From contig CAXAMN010000026.1 of NCBI GenBank assembly GCA_963970005.1, positions 336,867 to 400,866 of the forward strand: DNA of 64,000 nucleotides, in the 5' to 3' direction. Numbering within the stretch: position 1 is the stretch's first letter; each line of letters opens with the position of its first letter. This document shows positions 9,725 to 20,663 of the stretch, piece after piece. The position numbers and the translations under genes are program-made. The notes under the pieces were generated by a model. It saw only the letters and a program-made list of their open reading frames with translations, was not told the DNA's origin and did no database searches. Origin of the DNA: Durusdinium trenchii. Taxonomy: Eukaryota; Sar; Dinophyceae; Suessiales; Symbiodiniaceae.

Positions 9725-11619
9725 AATGTCTTAAACAAGACTCAAAACATCAACCGTGCTGAGGACTGGCCGTACTTATTCCGCATGCGTGCAGCCAAGT
9801 CACAGGGTGGCGGGGTAAGGCTCTATCCGGCTTTTTTCACAGTTTCTCTGCTGAGGACAAACGACAAGTCAATCAGCAGAGGAATGCAACAAACGTTTAT
9901 ATAAGCCGCTGATTGAATTGCTGTGGAAGTACTTTCACTGATGCAACAACTCTTGTCATGTACAAGGGCCGCTACCCCTCAAAGTCCCTTCGAGCGGAAT
10001 AGCATATCCTAGCCACTGGCCACTAATCGGGGTGACCCGCTTCAAAGCTTTTGGGGCATCTTGCTGATGACACTCCCTGGGGAGGAAGTAAAGCCAGGTA
10101 AATAGGCAAAGCCTTGTATGTTTTTTGAGTGTCCTTGTGCAAGGCCTTGCAATGCTGACAGATGCTGGATGGTCTGCTTGGAGACCTAGAATGGGAGAGA
10201 AAATAGCCATATTGTGACATATTTTAACAGATCGGTCAAACAAATCTTCTGTGATGTTGAAAAAGTTCAGCATGCCATGATATGCCATGGCTTTGATCAG
10301 TCAACCAACAAAGCGACGGCATGCCCCAGAGATGTCACTGGAGTTGTGAGTGTGTGCACGCGTCCACACCACCTAATTATATTATATAAACATGAGCATT
10401 GTCCAAAGAAGCCACGTCAGACCCTGAGAATTCTAGTACGAAAGCCAGCACATTACAAATGGCTACTCAGTCCAACCGAAATACGTTGCATGCAAACGCC
10501 AAAAGAAACTTTTTCGCGTATAGAGACTCACAAGCTGAAACTTCAAGCTGTAGTGCTCTCGAAACAAGCCTCAATTTCATACATCTAAGGACAGATTCAC
10601 ATTACAACCTTGGTCTTAGTCTGGTCTTCGGTGTCATTGTTTATGGGGAAGTGTTCTCGAACCACTTTATCATTATCTTACTTGTGTACAGACTCCTATG
10701 ACATGGGGGGTTGAGTCGCCGGGATACAGCAGTCGTTTGTGTCGTGGTAGAGTCGAAGTATAGGAGCAATTGATAGAATTCGTATCTTCGTTTGTATTTT
10801 GTCATGCAAGATATTTGAACAATATTCAAAGCGTTTCTAGGCTGTCAAAACTCAACACAACTCATAGTAGATCATCACTTCAAATGACTTTCCTTATCCA
10901 AATGTAGGTCTCCATCCAACCCAACCATCGCCGAAATCAACATTCCTGGACTTGCGTCGGGTATCGATTTTAGGATCAGAAAAGGGCAAAACATAAGCTT
11001 CCAGGATATTGCACGTGCAAGTTGCGACAAATTGGTGGTTTGGACAGCTGCCTAGACTGCCCACATACACTTTGCCATTTCTGAGCAGTGCAATTGGATC
11101 ATAAACCTATTCTGGCCTATTCTGATATAGAAGCAAGTTGTCTTGTATGAAGGACTTGTAAGCGAAACCATGCAAATGCCCGAGCTCATGTTTGTTGACA
11201 AGTTCGAGGATGGTCTTGCGTTGTTTGTGCTGACAAAAGAGACCTGTTGATTTGTTTGTCATGGGATCAATGGCGAGTTTGCGCGGAGTAAACCTGTTTG
11301 CACAACTCACATTGACGGATGTTGAGTGCTGAGGCCTTTTCCTATCCCTCGAGGCTTATGACTCATTTCGTTTGAACAGCTTTGGTTTGTCAGTTGAGAA
11401 AAGACTTTGTTGAACCAACATCGCATCATGTGGTCCACCTTTTGCATTGGTGGCTCCAATTGACGCACACAGATTCATTTGGAGAACTGGACACCTAGTC
11501 AACATCTCAAGATATCTCAAGCATTTTTATAAAAATATGTGCTAATTACATCTCAATAATCGGAAAACACGTTCTTTTTCCCCACATCACTATGGGGTTC
11601 TTGTTTTTTCGCTCTGCAC
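9725..11619. other. no gene recognised
   Basis: Unique-looking sequence. The longest frames (10214-10588 plus, 124 codons; 9956-10288 minus, 110 codons) lack splice support or recognisable motifs. Confidence 0.35.
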
Positions 11620-11654
11620 CCGCCGCTCCGCCTCCGCCGCCGCCGCCGCCACAC

Positions 11655-12262
11655 AACTCACACCACCTATCTTACACTACTCATCTTACACCACGCATCT
11701 TACACCACTCAACTCACACAACCTATCTTACACCACCTATCTCACACCACCCATCTTACACNNNNNNNNNNCACACAACCTATCTTACACCACCTATCTC
11801 ACACCACCCATCTTACACCACTCATCTTACACCACTCAACTCACACCACCTATCTTACACCACCTGCCGTGTAGATTTCGTGGCAGGCGCAGCACTTGGT
11901 GAACCTGGAGTGGCAGGCGCAGTACACACCACTCATCTCACATCACTCATCTCACACCACTCATCTTACACTACTCATCTCACACCACTCAGTTTACACC
12001 ACTCAGCATACTCGTCTCACACCACTCTTCTCACACCACCTCATCCTACACCACTCATCACACACCACTCATCTTACACCACTCAGCACACACCACTCAT
12101 CACACACCACCCATCACACACCACTCATCTCAAGCCACTCATTTTACACCACTCATCACACACCGCCAACACACACACACATCACTCATTACACACCACT
12201 CATCTTACTCCACTCATCACACACCGCTCATCACACACCACTCGTCACACACTGCTCATCTC
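11655..12262. repeat. CACACCACTCATCTTA tandem array
   Basis: About 600 bp of a degenerate 13-16 bp unit (CACACCACTCATCTTA, CACACCACTCATCACA), preceded by a short (CCG)n tract at 11625-11650. It is interrupted at about 11865-11930 by unrelated sequence and at 11762-11771 by Ns. The 248- and 141-codon open frames here are repeat translations (THHSSYTTHLTPL) and should not be taken as genes. Confidence 0.9.
11762..11771. other. assembly gap (10 N)
   Basis: Ten Ns inside a tandem array; true array length is unknown. Confidence 0.95.
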
Positions 12263-12370
12263 AGTCACATCGTCCAGTATCTTTCCGTCCTCGTTCCTTA
12301 TCAATCTCTACTTCTCGTTGATAGTTCTTACAAGCTAACATGTGGGGTTATCCGGTCTTTTTTAAAGTAG

Positions 12371-13107
12371 ATCCGTCGAATTGCTGAATGCGTCACCGAA
12401 AGCCTTTCGACAGCTCCTTGCTGTGCCTCATGTTTTGTTGCTCCCAGTTTTCCCATGTTTCCCCTTTTTATGTGATTTGATGTGATTTTCTAGCCCACTG
12501 AATTTGTAGTTGGCAAGATTCTTTGAAACATGTCCGAGCCGTGGATCTGAAGTTGTTTTTACTGTAGTCTGTTCCAGCTTGTGCTTCGCGAGACATGTAC
12601 AGATGTTTGTTTGATGCTTTTAACCGACTGAAGATGTGGGTGGATGGCACTAGACAATGCGATGCAAAGAGAAAACTTTAAAGTTTGAATGGGCAATCAC
12701 AAGTTTCTGCTCAGATTTCTGGAGCTGGTGTTTCATATGGGAGGTCTGTGCATGTGAAAGAGCGGCCTGGTCTTATGGACGGCATTTTGTCACTGGTCCT
12801 GCCACCCGAGGTAGGGACTTCAAAGGAACATGCAGTTTGAGTAACTGCAAGAATGCATCTTGTTTGGTGAGACGTGTGTGTGTGTGTGTGACTGTGTGTG
12901 TGAAAGATCATAGTTTCCTTCCAACCAGGATGAACAGATGCTGATGATGTCGGCGATATCGAATTTGAAGAAGCGGACGCCAAAACGTTTCTTGGCTCAG
13001 CTTTAGAGGCTTTAGAGCTGTCACTCACTCAAACGTATTCGCATGTTCTCCGGCACCTCCTGGATTTTTGCAACTGGCAAAGGCTCGGAGCTTTGAATGT
13101 AGTCTAA
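12371..13107 (+). CDS. candidate multi-exon gene, unknown function
   Basis: Three pieces. After a T-rich stretch ending AAAGTAG (12364-12370) a frame reads SVELLNASPKAFRQLLAVPH. A second piece, 12715-12810, lies between TTCTGCTCAG and the donor GTAGGG. The third, 12938-13107, follows AACAG and reads ADDVGDIEFEEADAKTFLGS... to TAA at 13105-13107, about 56 residues with an acidic start and a helical end. The last intron (12811-12937) contains a (TG)n run. The phase joining pieces two and three does not select the most protein-like frame in both, so the exact model is uncertain. No known family. Confidence 0.4.
12873..12901 (+). repeat. (TG)n microsatellite
   Basis: GTGTGTGTGTGTGTGTGTGACTGTGTGTG, lying in the probable intron of the 12.4-13.1 kb gene. 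Confidence 0.9.
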
Positions 13108-13170
13108 GGACCAGCAGTATTCTTCCTCCTACCGTCGCAGTTGCAAGCAGCCAAGCTTTTTGAGTTGCAT

Positions 13171-14895
13171 GTCACGAAAGCTAGCTGTAGCTAGCTGGAG
13201 TCTGTCTTGCTTTAGCAAGGAGGGTGGGAACCCAGGACCTGAGTGCTAACGCCTGATATATCAGGGTTAGACCCGCCCCCCCCTCCCCTCCCCTCTCCTC
13301 GCCTCCCCTCTCCTCCTCCCCTTCCCCCCGCGCGGGTTGAACTCCACCCTTCACCCCCGGACCGGTTCTCAGTTCCCAACGTGCTGTTGCTGTTCTTTGT
13401 CGCTGCTGCTGCTGCTCCTGTTTGTATGTTTCTTAGTTGCTGCTCTTTTGCTGCTGTTGCTTGGTGGTTTGCTACTACTGCTGCTGCTTGGTGGTTTGCT
13501 GCTGCTGCTGCTCCTGCTGCTGCTGCTGCTGCTGCTTGGTAGTTGCTCCTGCTGCTGCTGCTGCTGCTGCTGCTTGGTAGCTGCTGCTTCTGCTTGGTAG
13601 CTGCTGCTGCTTGGTAGCTTGGTAGTTGCTGCTGCTTGGTAGCTTGGTAGCTGTTGCTGCTTGGTAGCTTCGTTTCTGCTGCTGCTTGGTAGCTTGGTAG
13701 CTTGGTTGCTGCTAGCTGCCTGCTGCTGCTTGCTTGCTGCTGGCTGCCTGCTGCTGCGGCTTGCTTGCTGCTGGCTGCTTGCTGCTGCTGCCTGCTTGCT
13801 GCTGGCTGCTGCTTGGTAGCTGCTGCTGCTGCTGCTGGCTGCTTGCTGCTGGCTGCTGCTTGGTAGCTGCTGCTGCTTGCTGCTGCTGCTGCTTCTGCTT
13901 GGTACTGTACCTGCTGCTTCTGCTTGGTACTGTACCTGCTGCTTCTGCTTGGTACTGTACCTGCTGCTTCTGCTTGGTACTGTGTCTGCTGCTTCTGCTT
14001 CGTACTGTACCTGCTGCTGCTGCTGCTGGCTGCTGGCTGCTGGCTGCTGCTGCTGCTGCTGGCTGCTGCTGGCTGCTTGCTGCTGCTTGCTGCTGGCTGC
14101 TAGCTGCTGCTGGCTGCTTGCTGCTGCCTGCTTGCTGCTTGGTAGCTGCTGCTTGGTAGCTGCTCCTGCTGCTGCTTGGTAGCTGCTGCTGCTGCTGCTG
14201 TAGCTGCTGCCGCTGCTGCTGCTGCTACTGCTTGGTGGCTGCTGCTGCTGCTTGGCAGCTGCTGCTTGGTAGCTGCTGCTGCTGTAGCTGCTGCCGCTGC
14301 TGCTGCTGCTGCTACTGCTTGGTGGCTGCTGCTGCTGCTGCTGCTTGGTGGCTGCTGCTGCTGCTTGGTGGCTGCTGCTGCTTGGTGGCTGCTGCTTGGT
14401 GGCTGCTTGGTGGCTGCTGCTGCTGCTGCTTGGTACTGTACCTGCTGCTGCTGCTTGGTACTGTACCTGCTGCTGCTGCTTGGTACTGTACCTGCTGCTT
14501 CTGCTTGGTACTGTACCTGCTGCTTCTGCTTGGTACTGTACCTGCTGCTTCTGCTTGGTACTGTACCTGCTGCTTCTGCGGTACTGTACCTGCTGCTTCT
14601 GCTTGGTACTGTACCTGCTGCTGGCTGCTGCTGGCTGCTGGCTGCTGGCTGCTGGCTGCTGCTGCTGGCTGCTTGCTGCTGGCTGCTTGGTAGCTGCTGC
14701 TAGGTAGCTGCTCCTGCTGCTGCTTGGTAGCTGCTGCTGCTGTAGCTGCTGCCGCTGCTGCTGCTGCTGCTGCTACTGCTGTGGCTGCTGCTGCTGCTTG
14801 GTAGCTGCTCCTGCTGCTGCTTGGTAGCTGCTCCTGCTGCTGCTGTAGCTGCTGCCGCTGCTGCTACTGCTCGGTGGCTGCTGCTGCTGCTTGGC

Positions 14896-14927
<32 letters not shown>

Positions 14928-16286
14928 GGTGGCTGCTGCTGCTTGGTGGCTGCTGCTGCTGCTGCTGCTGCTTGGTAGTTGCTCCTGCTGCTGCTGGTGC
15001 TTGGTAGCTGCTGCTTGGTAGCTGCTGCTTCTGCAGCTGCTGCTTTTGCTGCTGCTGCTTGGTAGCAGCTGCTGCTGCTGCTGCTGCTGCTGCTTGGTAG
15101 CTGCTGCTGCTGCTGCTTTTGCTTGGTACTGTACCTGCTGCTGCTGCTTGCTGCTGCTGGCTGCTTGCTGCTTGCTGCTGCTGCTTGCTGCCTGCTGCTG
15201 CTGCTGGCTGCTTGCTGCTGCTTGCTGCTGGCTGCTTGCTGCTGCTTGCTGCTGGCTGCTGCTGCTGCTGCTGCTGCAGCTGCTTGGTAGCTGCTCCTGC
15301 TGCTCCTGCTGCTGCTGCTGCTGCTTGGTAGCTGCTGCGGCTGCTTGGTAGCTGCTCGTGCTGCTGCTTGGTAGCTGCTCCTGCTGCTGCTTGGTAGCTG
15401 CTGCTGCTGCTGCTGCTGCTTGGTAGCTGGTGGTGCTGCTTGGTGGCTGCTGCTGCTGCTGGTGCTGCTGCTGCTGCTGCTTGGTAGCTGCTGCTGCTGC
15501 TTGGTAGCTGCTGCTGCTTGGTAGCTGCTGCTGCTGCTACTGCTGCTTGGTAGCTGCTGCTGCTGCTGCTGCTTGGTAGCTGCTGCTGCTGCTGCTGCTG
15601 CTGCTTGGTAGCTGCTGTTGCTGCTGCTGCTGCTTGGTAGCTGCTGCTGCTGCTTGGTAGCTCCTGCTGCTGCTGCTGCTGCTGCTGGTGCTTCTGCTTG
15701 GTACTATACCTGCTGCTGCTGCCGGGTACCTGCTGCTTGCTGCTGGCTGCTTGCTGCTGCTGCTGCTGCTTGGTAGCTGTTGCTGCTGCTGCTTGGTAGC
15801 TGCTGCAGGTGCTGCTGCTGCTGCTTGCTAGCTGCTGTTGATGCTGCTGCTGCTTGGTAGCTGCTTCTGCTGCTGCTGCTTCTGCTGCTGCTGCTTGGTA
15901 GCTGCTGCTGCTGCTGCTGCTGCTTGGTAGCTCCTGCTGCTGCTTGGTAGCTGCTGCTGCTGCTGCTGCTTGGTGGCTGCGGCTGCTGCTGCTGCTGCTG
16001 CTTGGTAGCTGCTGCTGCTGCTGCTGCTTGGTAGCTGCTGCTGCTTGGTGGCTGCTGCTGATGATGCTGCTGCTGCTGCTTGGTAGCTGCTGCTGCTGCT
16101 GCCGTTGCTGGGGTGGTTGTGTGTTGCCATGTGTTGGCTGTGTTGGGGTCGTATTTGGGGGGCGCTGTTGGCACTCTCCTTTTCCCTTGGCCATGGCATG
16201 TTGCGATTCCCGGCCAGGCTTTCCTGCCAAAGAGCCCCAGCGTTGTTTCTTTGCCTAGCTTTCGCCACCCCGCTCTGGGCCACAAG
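13171..16286 (+). mobile_element. element A: shared termini around a CTG array
   Basis: The left end GTCACGAAAGCTAGC and about 100 further bases match element B (19172), including three small hairpins: GCTAGC-TGTA-GCTAGC (13180-13195), CTTGC-TTTA-GCAAG (13206-13219) and CCTGA-TATA-TCAGG (13252-13265). A C-rich tract and a tRNA B-box-like GGTTGAACTCC (13335-13345) follow. The right end (CTAGCTTTCGCC, C-rich, GGGCCACAAG) matches the right end of B and is a partial inverted copy of the left end. Between lies the CTG array. No clear target duplication. Confidence 0.6.
13381..16112 (+). repeat. 2.7-kb interrupted CTG (CAG) array
   Basis: (CTG)n runs of 2-9 units broken regularly by CTTGGTAG, CTTGCTGCTGG and a 25-bp subunit containing the palindrome GGTAC-T-GTACC. 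The 25-bp subunit is tandemly amplified at about 13898-14010 and 14430-14620. Several similar blocks suggest segmental duplication within the array. The minus strand (CAG) is open in long stretches, giving a 485-codon frame (14773-16230) of Gln, Ser and Ala runs. Confidence 0.95.
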
Positions 16287-16290
16287 TTAG

Positions 16291-18045
16291 TGGATGACAC
16301 TTTTTGACATGCACACTGAAACGTCCAAGGCAGCCAGGCTTTTCTACACCCATTGCCACCCAGAGTACAATGAACGATCCTTGCGAGCGCATTGCCCAGA
16401 CAGAAAGTGGCACTGCGGCATAGACTGCATTGTTGGAATTGCGCAATGAGTTGCAAAGGCTACTGAGCAAGAGAAGGCTGCTGAAGCTTTGCCCTCAGGG
16501 TTTTGCAGAAGTGATAGACTATACGGGTAACCATACAAAGCCGTGTCAGATCCAGAAGTTGATTGAACTGATAGTGCTTTGTACTGTAAGATGTTTTGCT
16601 GCTTAGAAAGTGAAGCTGGTGAGCTGCAAGGATGCCTTTGGTGTTGCCCAATGGTCGTCCAAAAGGTTTACATGTTGCAGAGGAAGGCACTTTTGAGATC
16701 AAGACATGTCAAGCTCATTGCTCAGGGCTTTGTTTTGCATTTCTTGCTTTGTGATCGATGGGCGCCAGGTGGCAATACACTTCTAGTTGTTGAGGAAGGT
16801 TCCTGGCAGGGCAAGGAACATTCGTGCCTCCCTTATTGATACTCCTTCAATTCACAAACATCCGCTCCGCCTTTTGGTTTTCTGGGAACGGGCACAATGT
16901 AAAGGTGGTGATAGAGAGCGTTGGAAGTCTTCCAAAAGAATTTGGACTGTTGATTTGCGATTAGAATATTGGGTTGCTTGGGTTATTTCAGGCCAATGCT
17001 GAACTTGTCCAGCATGTCTGTTCCGTCAGAGCCTGATCTTATTGTTCCGAACTTGAGACTTGCAACGTGTAGCTAGTAGACGCTTTGGTATGACTGCGGT
17101 GCTCACGTTCATGGCCATGTTGCAGGCTTCTGTGCCATATAGGTTCACGCAAGTGTTGTTAAGACCACTATATATATAATTGTAAGTAGTAATTATACAA
17201 GAAAAACATATACATATAATTTACATATATATATATATCGAGAGAGAGAGAGAGACAGAGCAAGCAGTAAAAGTAATTGTAGATACTAACAACCCCTGGC
17301 ACGGAAAATCAGAGGATGTAGTACTTTGCCCAGGACACATTGCAGATGTGCATTTAGGCATTTGTTTATGTAGTTCCTGCAGAGCCTGGCAGAGTCGCCA
17401 CACACCTGGAAGGTGGAGACTTCACAGCGGTGACTTCATTGTAAGTTGTTGGCTTAGTTGGGCTTAATCCGTGATGGAGACAGCGCAAGAGCAGTCAATT
17501 CACAAATTTGTTCACTGCTGCTTGCTTTGATTGCTTTGGCTAATAAGAAACACAAAAGCCATCAAGAACCTGTTATCCGTGTGTACAGAAGAGGCCGAGG
17601 TTCGCAATTATATATTGAATATATTGGTTTCTGTGTTTTGTTGGTCTCACTGGCATGTGTGTTTTAGTAAAGTACATATTTATTTGTGTTCATTGTCATC
17701 ACAATAATCAGAGGAGCCGTTCTCCACATGTTTCATGTTCAACATAACATTCTCCTTTGTGTGTCCTTCAGATAGGTGAGGTCAAGCTTTACTCACGACA
17801 TGCGCGAAAAGCAAAGTCCTTTTGTGCTGCTGGGGTACGCCGTTTTTTTAGCGCTTTGGACACTTACACTGTGACAGCAACAACTTTGCACAAAGTGCCA
17901 TCAAGTCTTGGCAGTTCCAGCATATGTTCAATCACTTACAGACCTTGAGGTGGTACGGTTCAGTACCAGCTACCAGCGCCGCAGAATGCAAAGGTGCACT
18001 GCCAAGGCAACAAAGACTAGACATAAGCAAGGTCGCCCGAGGCTA
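16291..18045 (+). CDS. candidate intron-rich gene, unknown function
   Basis: Successive plus-strand pieces look like exons: 16424-16585 (TALLELRNELQRLLSKRRLL..., 54 codons, donor GTAAGA), about 16607-16676 (KVKLVSCKDAFGVAQWSS), 16726-16810, about 16810-16952 (TNIRSAFWFSGNGHNVKVV), about 17259-17440 (VIVDTNNPWHGKSEDVVLCP..., donor GTAAGT), 17772-17838 (acceptor TCCTTCAG, donor GTACGC) and 17913-18045 (acceptor TTGGCAG, stop TAG). The last three join in phase 0. A Cys/His-rich frame (16291-16450) overlaps the first piece in another frame, so a frameshift or pseudogene is possible. No domain recognised. Confidence 0.4.
17159..17257 (+). repeat. (TA)n and (GA)n microsatellites
   Basis: TA-rich stretches followed by (GA)8, directly upstream of a candidate exon acceptor (GACAG at 17254-17258), so probably intronic. 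Confidence 0.85.
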
Positions 18046-19171
18046 GCCCAACACGAATGCGCAGAAAGCCACACGCCACAGAAACCGCAAGGCGCTCGGA
18101 CTTTTGGGAAGTATGCAGTATGCATGCTAAGCCATGGATATATACATATCCTTAGTCCTTGGTGGATATTTGCAATACATTTCATTGAGTGGTTACTGCC
18201 GTGCTGAGCTTGAACTTGAGTCTTACGTAGCCAAAGATCAACAAAGCTGGCACTGGTAGGGAATAGATGGAAACCGACGAAACAAAGGATTAAAGTACGA
18301 CACCGAGTGAAACAAATCTTGTTGAAGCCAGAGAAGCCTTCACGTAACCCCAGTGCTCAGCTGTCCCCTTCAGTAGAGAGAAAGGAAACAAACGGAAATA
18401 ATGAAACAAGCATCGGTCTCTCTCACAACAGGGAAGTTAGCGCTTTCGTTGCAGAAGAAGAGTGCCTCCCAGTTGTTTTCTGAGCCAAGGAAGGTGCTAC
18501 TGGCAATGCGTGTGAAACATATGTATTATGAGTCATATGAGCAACTCTAGAGCCAACTCTAGAGCAGAAGATGAGGCTCCAATCTAGAGAATTTGGAATC
18601 CATTCTCCCAAAGCGAAGACTACCAGAGCATGAAGGGCATAGTTTCCTTTAGGTACTTGTGCACATATATGATGCACTTGCTTGGTTGAATGCTGCCATT
18701 ACAAGAAAGCGATGCCTCCCCTTCAAGACTTCAAGGCGTCAACGGTCTGGGAGGCGCAGAGAGGATGTTGCAGGCACAATTGGTACAGAGAGGGTGGCAG
18801 AATGTATTGTCACAGAGCAAGGCGGTCGCAAAGACGAAAGCGGGAGATGTGTTCTAGTGTACTGTAAATAATGCTTTGGTGAGAGAATGTGTAAAGGTGG
18901 ATGGTTGGTTTTTGATGTTCCTGGATTCGTGGAACTGCTTTTGTGGTTCCACACTGCATGACCAAAGTTGCTGAGCACTTGGCGAACCCATCCTTGCTCT
19001 TGTGCGCAAGGAGTTGAACCGAAATCCTCCGGTGCTTGCGCCTGTCCAGCTGGTTTACGCATGTTTGCGCTGGTTTGCTAAATTTGCACAATTGTGCTTT
19101 GTGAATTAGGCGTTCCTGCAGTTGTTTGCAATAACGTTATGGATGTTTTGTAGAAGTTGGATGTATATTAT
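18046..19171. other. no confident gene
   Basis: An 84-codon minus-strand frame (18423-18677) and overlapping frames around 18660-19090 are open but have no clear splice borders. No repeat noted. Confidence 0.3.
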
Positions 19172-19762
19172 GTCACGAAAGCTAGCGAAGCTAGCTGGAG
19201 TTACTCTTGCGATAGCAAGGTTTCTTTCGACCGGGTGCAAATCCTAACCCCTGATTATTCAGGTCGAAGACCCCCCCCCCTCCCCCCTCCCCCCCTCCCC
19301 TCTCCCCCACCTCCCCTCTCCCCACCTCCCCCCCTCTCCTCCTCCTTGTCTTCCTCCCATCTTCCCTCCCTCCCTCCTCCCTCCTCCCTCTTCGCATCGC
19401 AAGTTCGACTCCGTCCTGTCGTCGCTCTTTGGCATGCGGTTAGCGTTGCGTATCTTGCGGCCGCACTCGCTCACTCTCACTCTCACTGTCTCACTGTCTC
19501 ACTGTCTCTCTCATCTCTCTCATCTCTCTCATCTCTTTCTTATCTCTCTCATCTCTCTCTCCTCTCTCTCTCTCTCTCCTCTCTGTCTCTCGTCTTTCCG
19601 TCTCTCTTCTCTCTCTTCTCTCGCAGGAGGATCCGGGCAAAGAGCCACATATAAAGGACTCTTCACCCCTGCCTCCAAAAAGAGCGCCGTGTTTTTTCCT
19701 ACCTCGCTGCCCTCCACTTTCCCATTCTGGAGCGCTAGCTTTCGCCCCCCCTTGGCCTCAAG
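19172..19762 (+). mobile_element. element B: shared termini around CT-rich repeats
   Basis: Starts GTCACGAAAGCTAGC and carries the same three hairpins as element A with the stems kept and the loops changed: GCTAGC-GAA-GCTAGC, CTTGC-GATA-GCAAG and CCTGA-TTAT-TCAGG. It continues with a C/T-rich tract (19270-19390), a B-box-like AGTTCGACTCC (19402-19412) and (TCTC)n (19460-19625). It ends GCGCTAGCTTTCGCC...TTGGCCTCAAG (19733-19762), like A and inverted relative to its own start. TGTATAT on both flanks may be a target duplication but is AT-rich and weak evidence. Confidence 0.6.
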
Positions 19763-19887
19763 TGTATATATATATATGGTGAAGTGCCACTGTCCGGTTT
19801 GCAGTGTGTTCAATTGGGCCTTGGATTCCTCCGAATCATTCCGTCCGGAATTCGCGTGCAGACTCTGACTGTGGGTCATGTGGCAGG

Positions 19888-20045
19888 ATGGAAGTGCTCC
19901 GATGTTGTGGAGGCAAGAAGGACTCTGAGGCCGTCGCTTTGGTGGCGACAATGTTTGTCTTCAGGAAGGGCATGAACACTTCATCTGAACACAGTATGGA
20001 CATGTCGCGGGGAAGCGTGAAGACCGGAGGGAGTGGTAGTACCGG
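19888..20045 (+). CDS. candidate first exon, unknown protein
   Basis: ATG at 19888 opens MEVLRCCGGKKDSEAVALVA... for about 52 codons, ending at ACCGG followed by GTAGGT, a donor. A Cys-Cys near the start and a Gly/Ser-rich end are visible. A longer upstream extension of the frame (from 19804) is also open. No homologue recognised. Confidence 0.35.
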
Positions 20046-20109
20046 GTAGGTAGTAACGGGATTAGTGAGCTATCAGTGACAGAAAGCTACTAGCATATTG
20101 TCATCCGGA

Positions 20110-20663
20110 TTAGAGGGGAAGAGTCTGCATAGTCGAAAAGGTTTCCAAAAAGTCAGGTTTTGTTTCCATCACTTTGCCCGTTAGGAAGCCCATGTGTTTG
20201 GCCTTGACCTGGAGTTGGACGATCATTGCATAAGACTCAGAGCGTGATAGGAAATGCAGAAAAGGTCGAGAGTTGACACAATGAACTTTTGCTTGCACGA
20301 GAGCATGCGTTCGGAAAAAGCAGGAATTCCTTGGACTAATGCATCAAGCGTTGGATGCCAACTGGCAAGCCAAAATTGAGGGCTGCGGAGGTTGACTAGT
20401 TCAGTCATGGACTTGAGGCTGGCTATTCAGATGTTTTATTATGAAATGCTTCGTATGATTGGGATTTGCCGAGGCCAACGATTGGTTTCAGAGGCTGGTA
20501 TGAAGCAGTGGATTCGAGTCATTTTTTGAGGCTTTGAGGATGTTTGAGGTGCTGTTTGTCCGGCACACTCTAGTGCCACCCAACTCACATGAGAATCGGA
20601 CAAAATCTTAGGACTCAAAGTCTCACAACCTTGACTGGCTGACCCAATTGCCAATACCCCCAT
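20110..20663 (-). CDS. candidate coding region, unknown protein
   Basis: Three minus-strand open pieces: 20663-20439 (MGVLAIGSASQGCETLSPKI...), 20408-20223 (MTELVNLRSPQFWLASWHPT...) and 20298-20110 (KVHCVNSRPFLHFLSRSES..., ending at TAA). The first two lie in one frame, separated by a short stop-containing stretch; a 27-nt segment there runs from GC to AG. The third needs a frame change. This suggests an intron-containing gene or a decaying one. Confidence 0.35.

Noticed and set aside
11592..12338. 248-codon plus-strand ORF
   Set aside because: Translation of the CACTCAT array, and it runs through an N gap.
13171..13345. Functional tRNA gene at the start of element A (and at 19172 in B)
   Set aside because: There is a B-box-like sequence, but no acceptor stem, anticodon arm or correct A-to-B layout; at most a tRNA-derived repeat.
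14773..16230. 485-codon minus-strand ORF of Gln/Ser/Ala runs
   Set aside because: It is a translation of the CAG strand of the repeat array, which lacks stop codons by composition; no non-repeat domain beyond a short N-terminal stretch.
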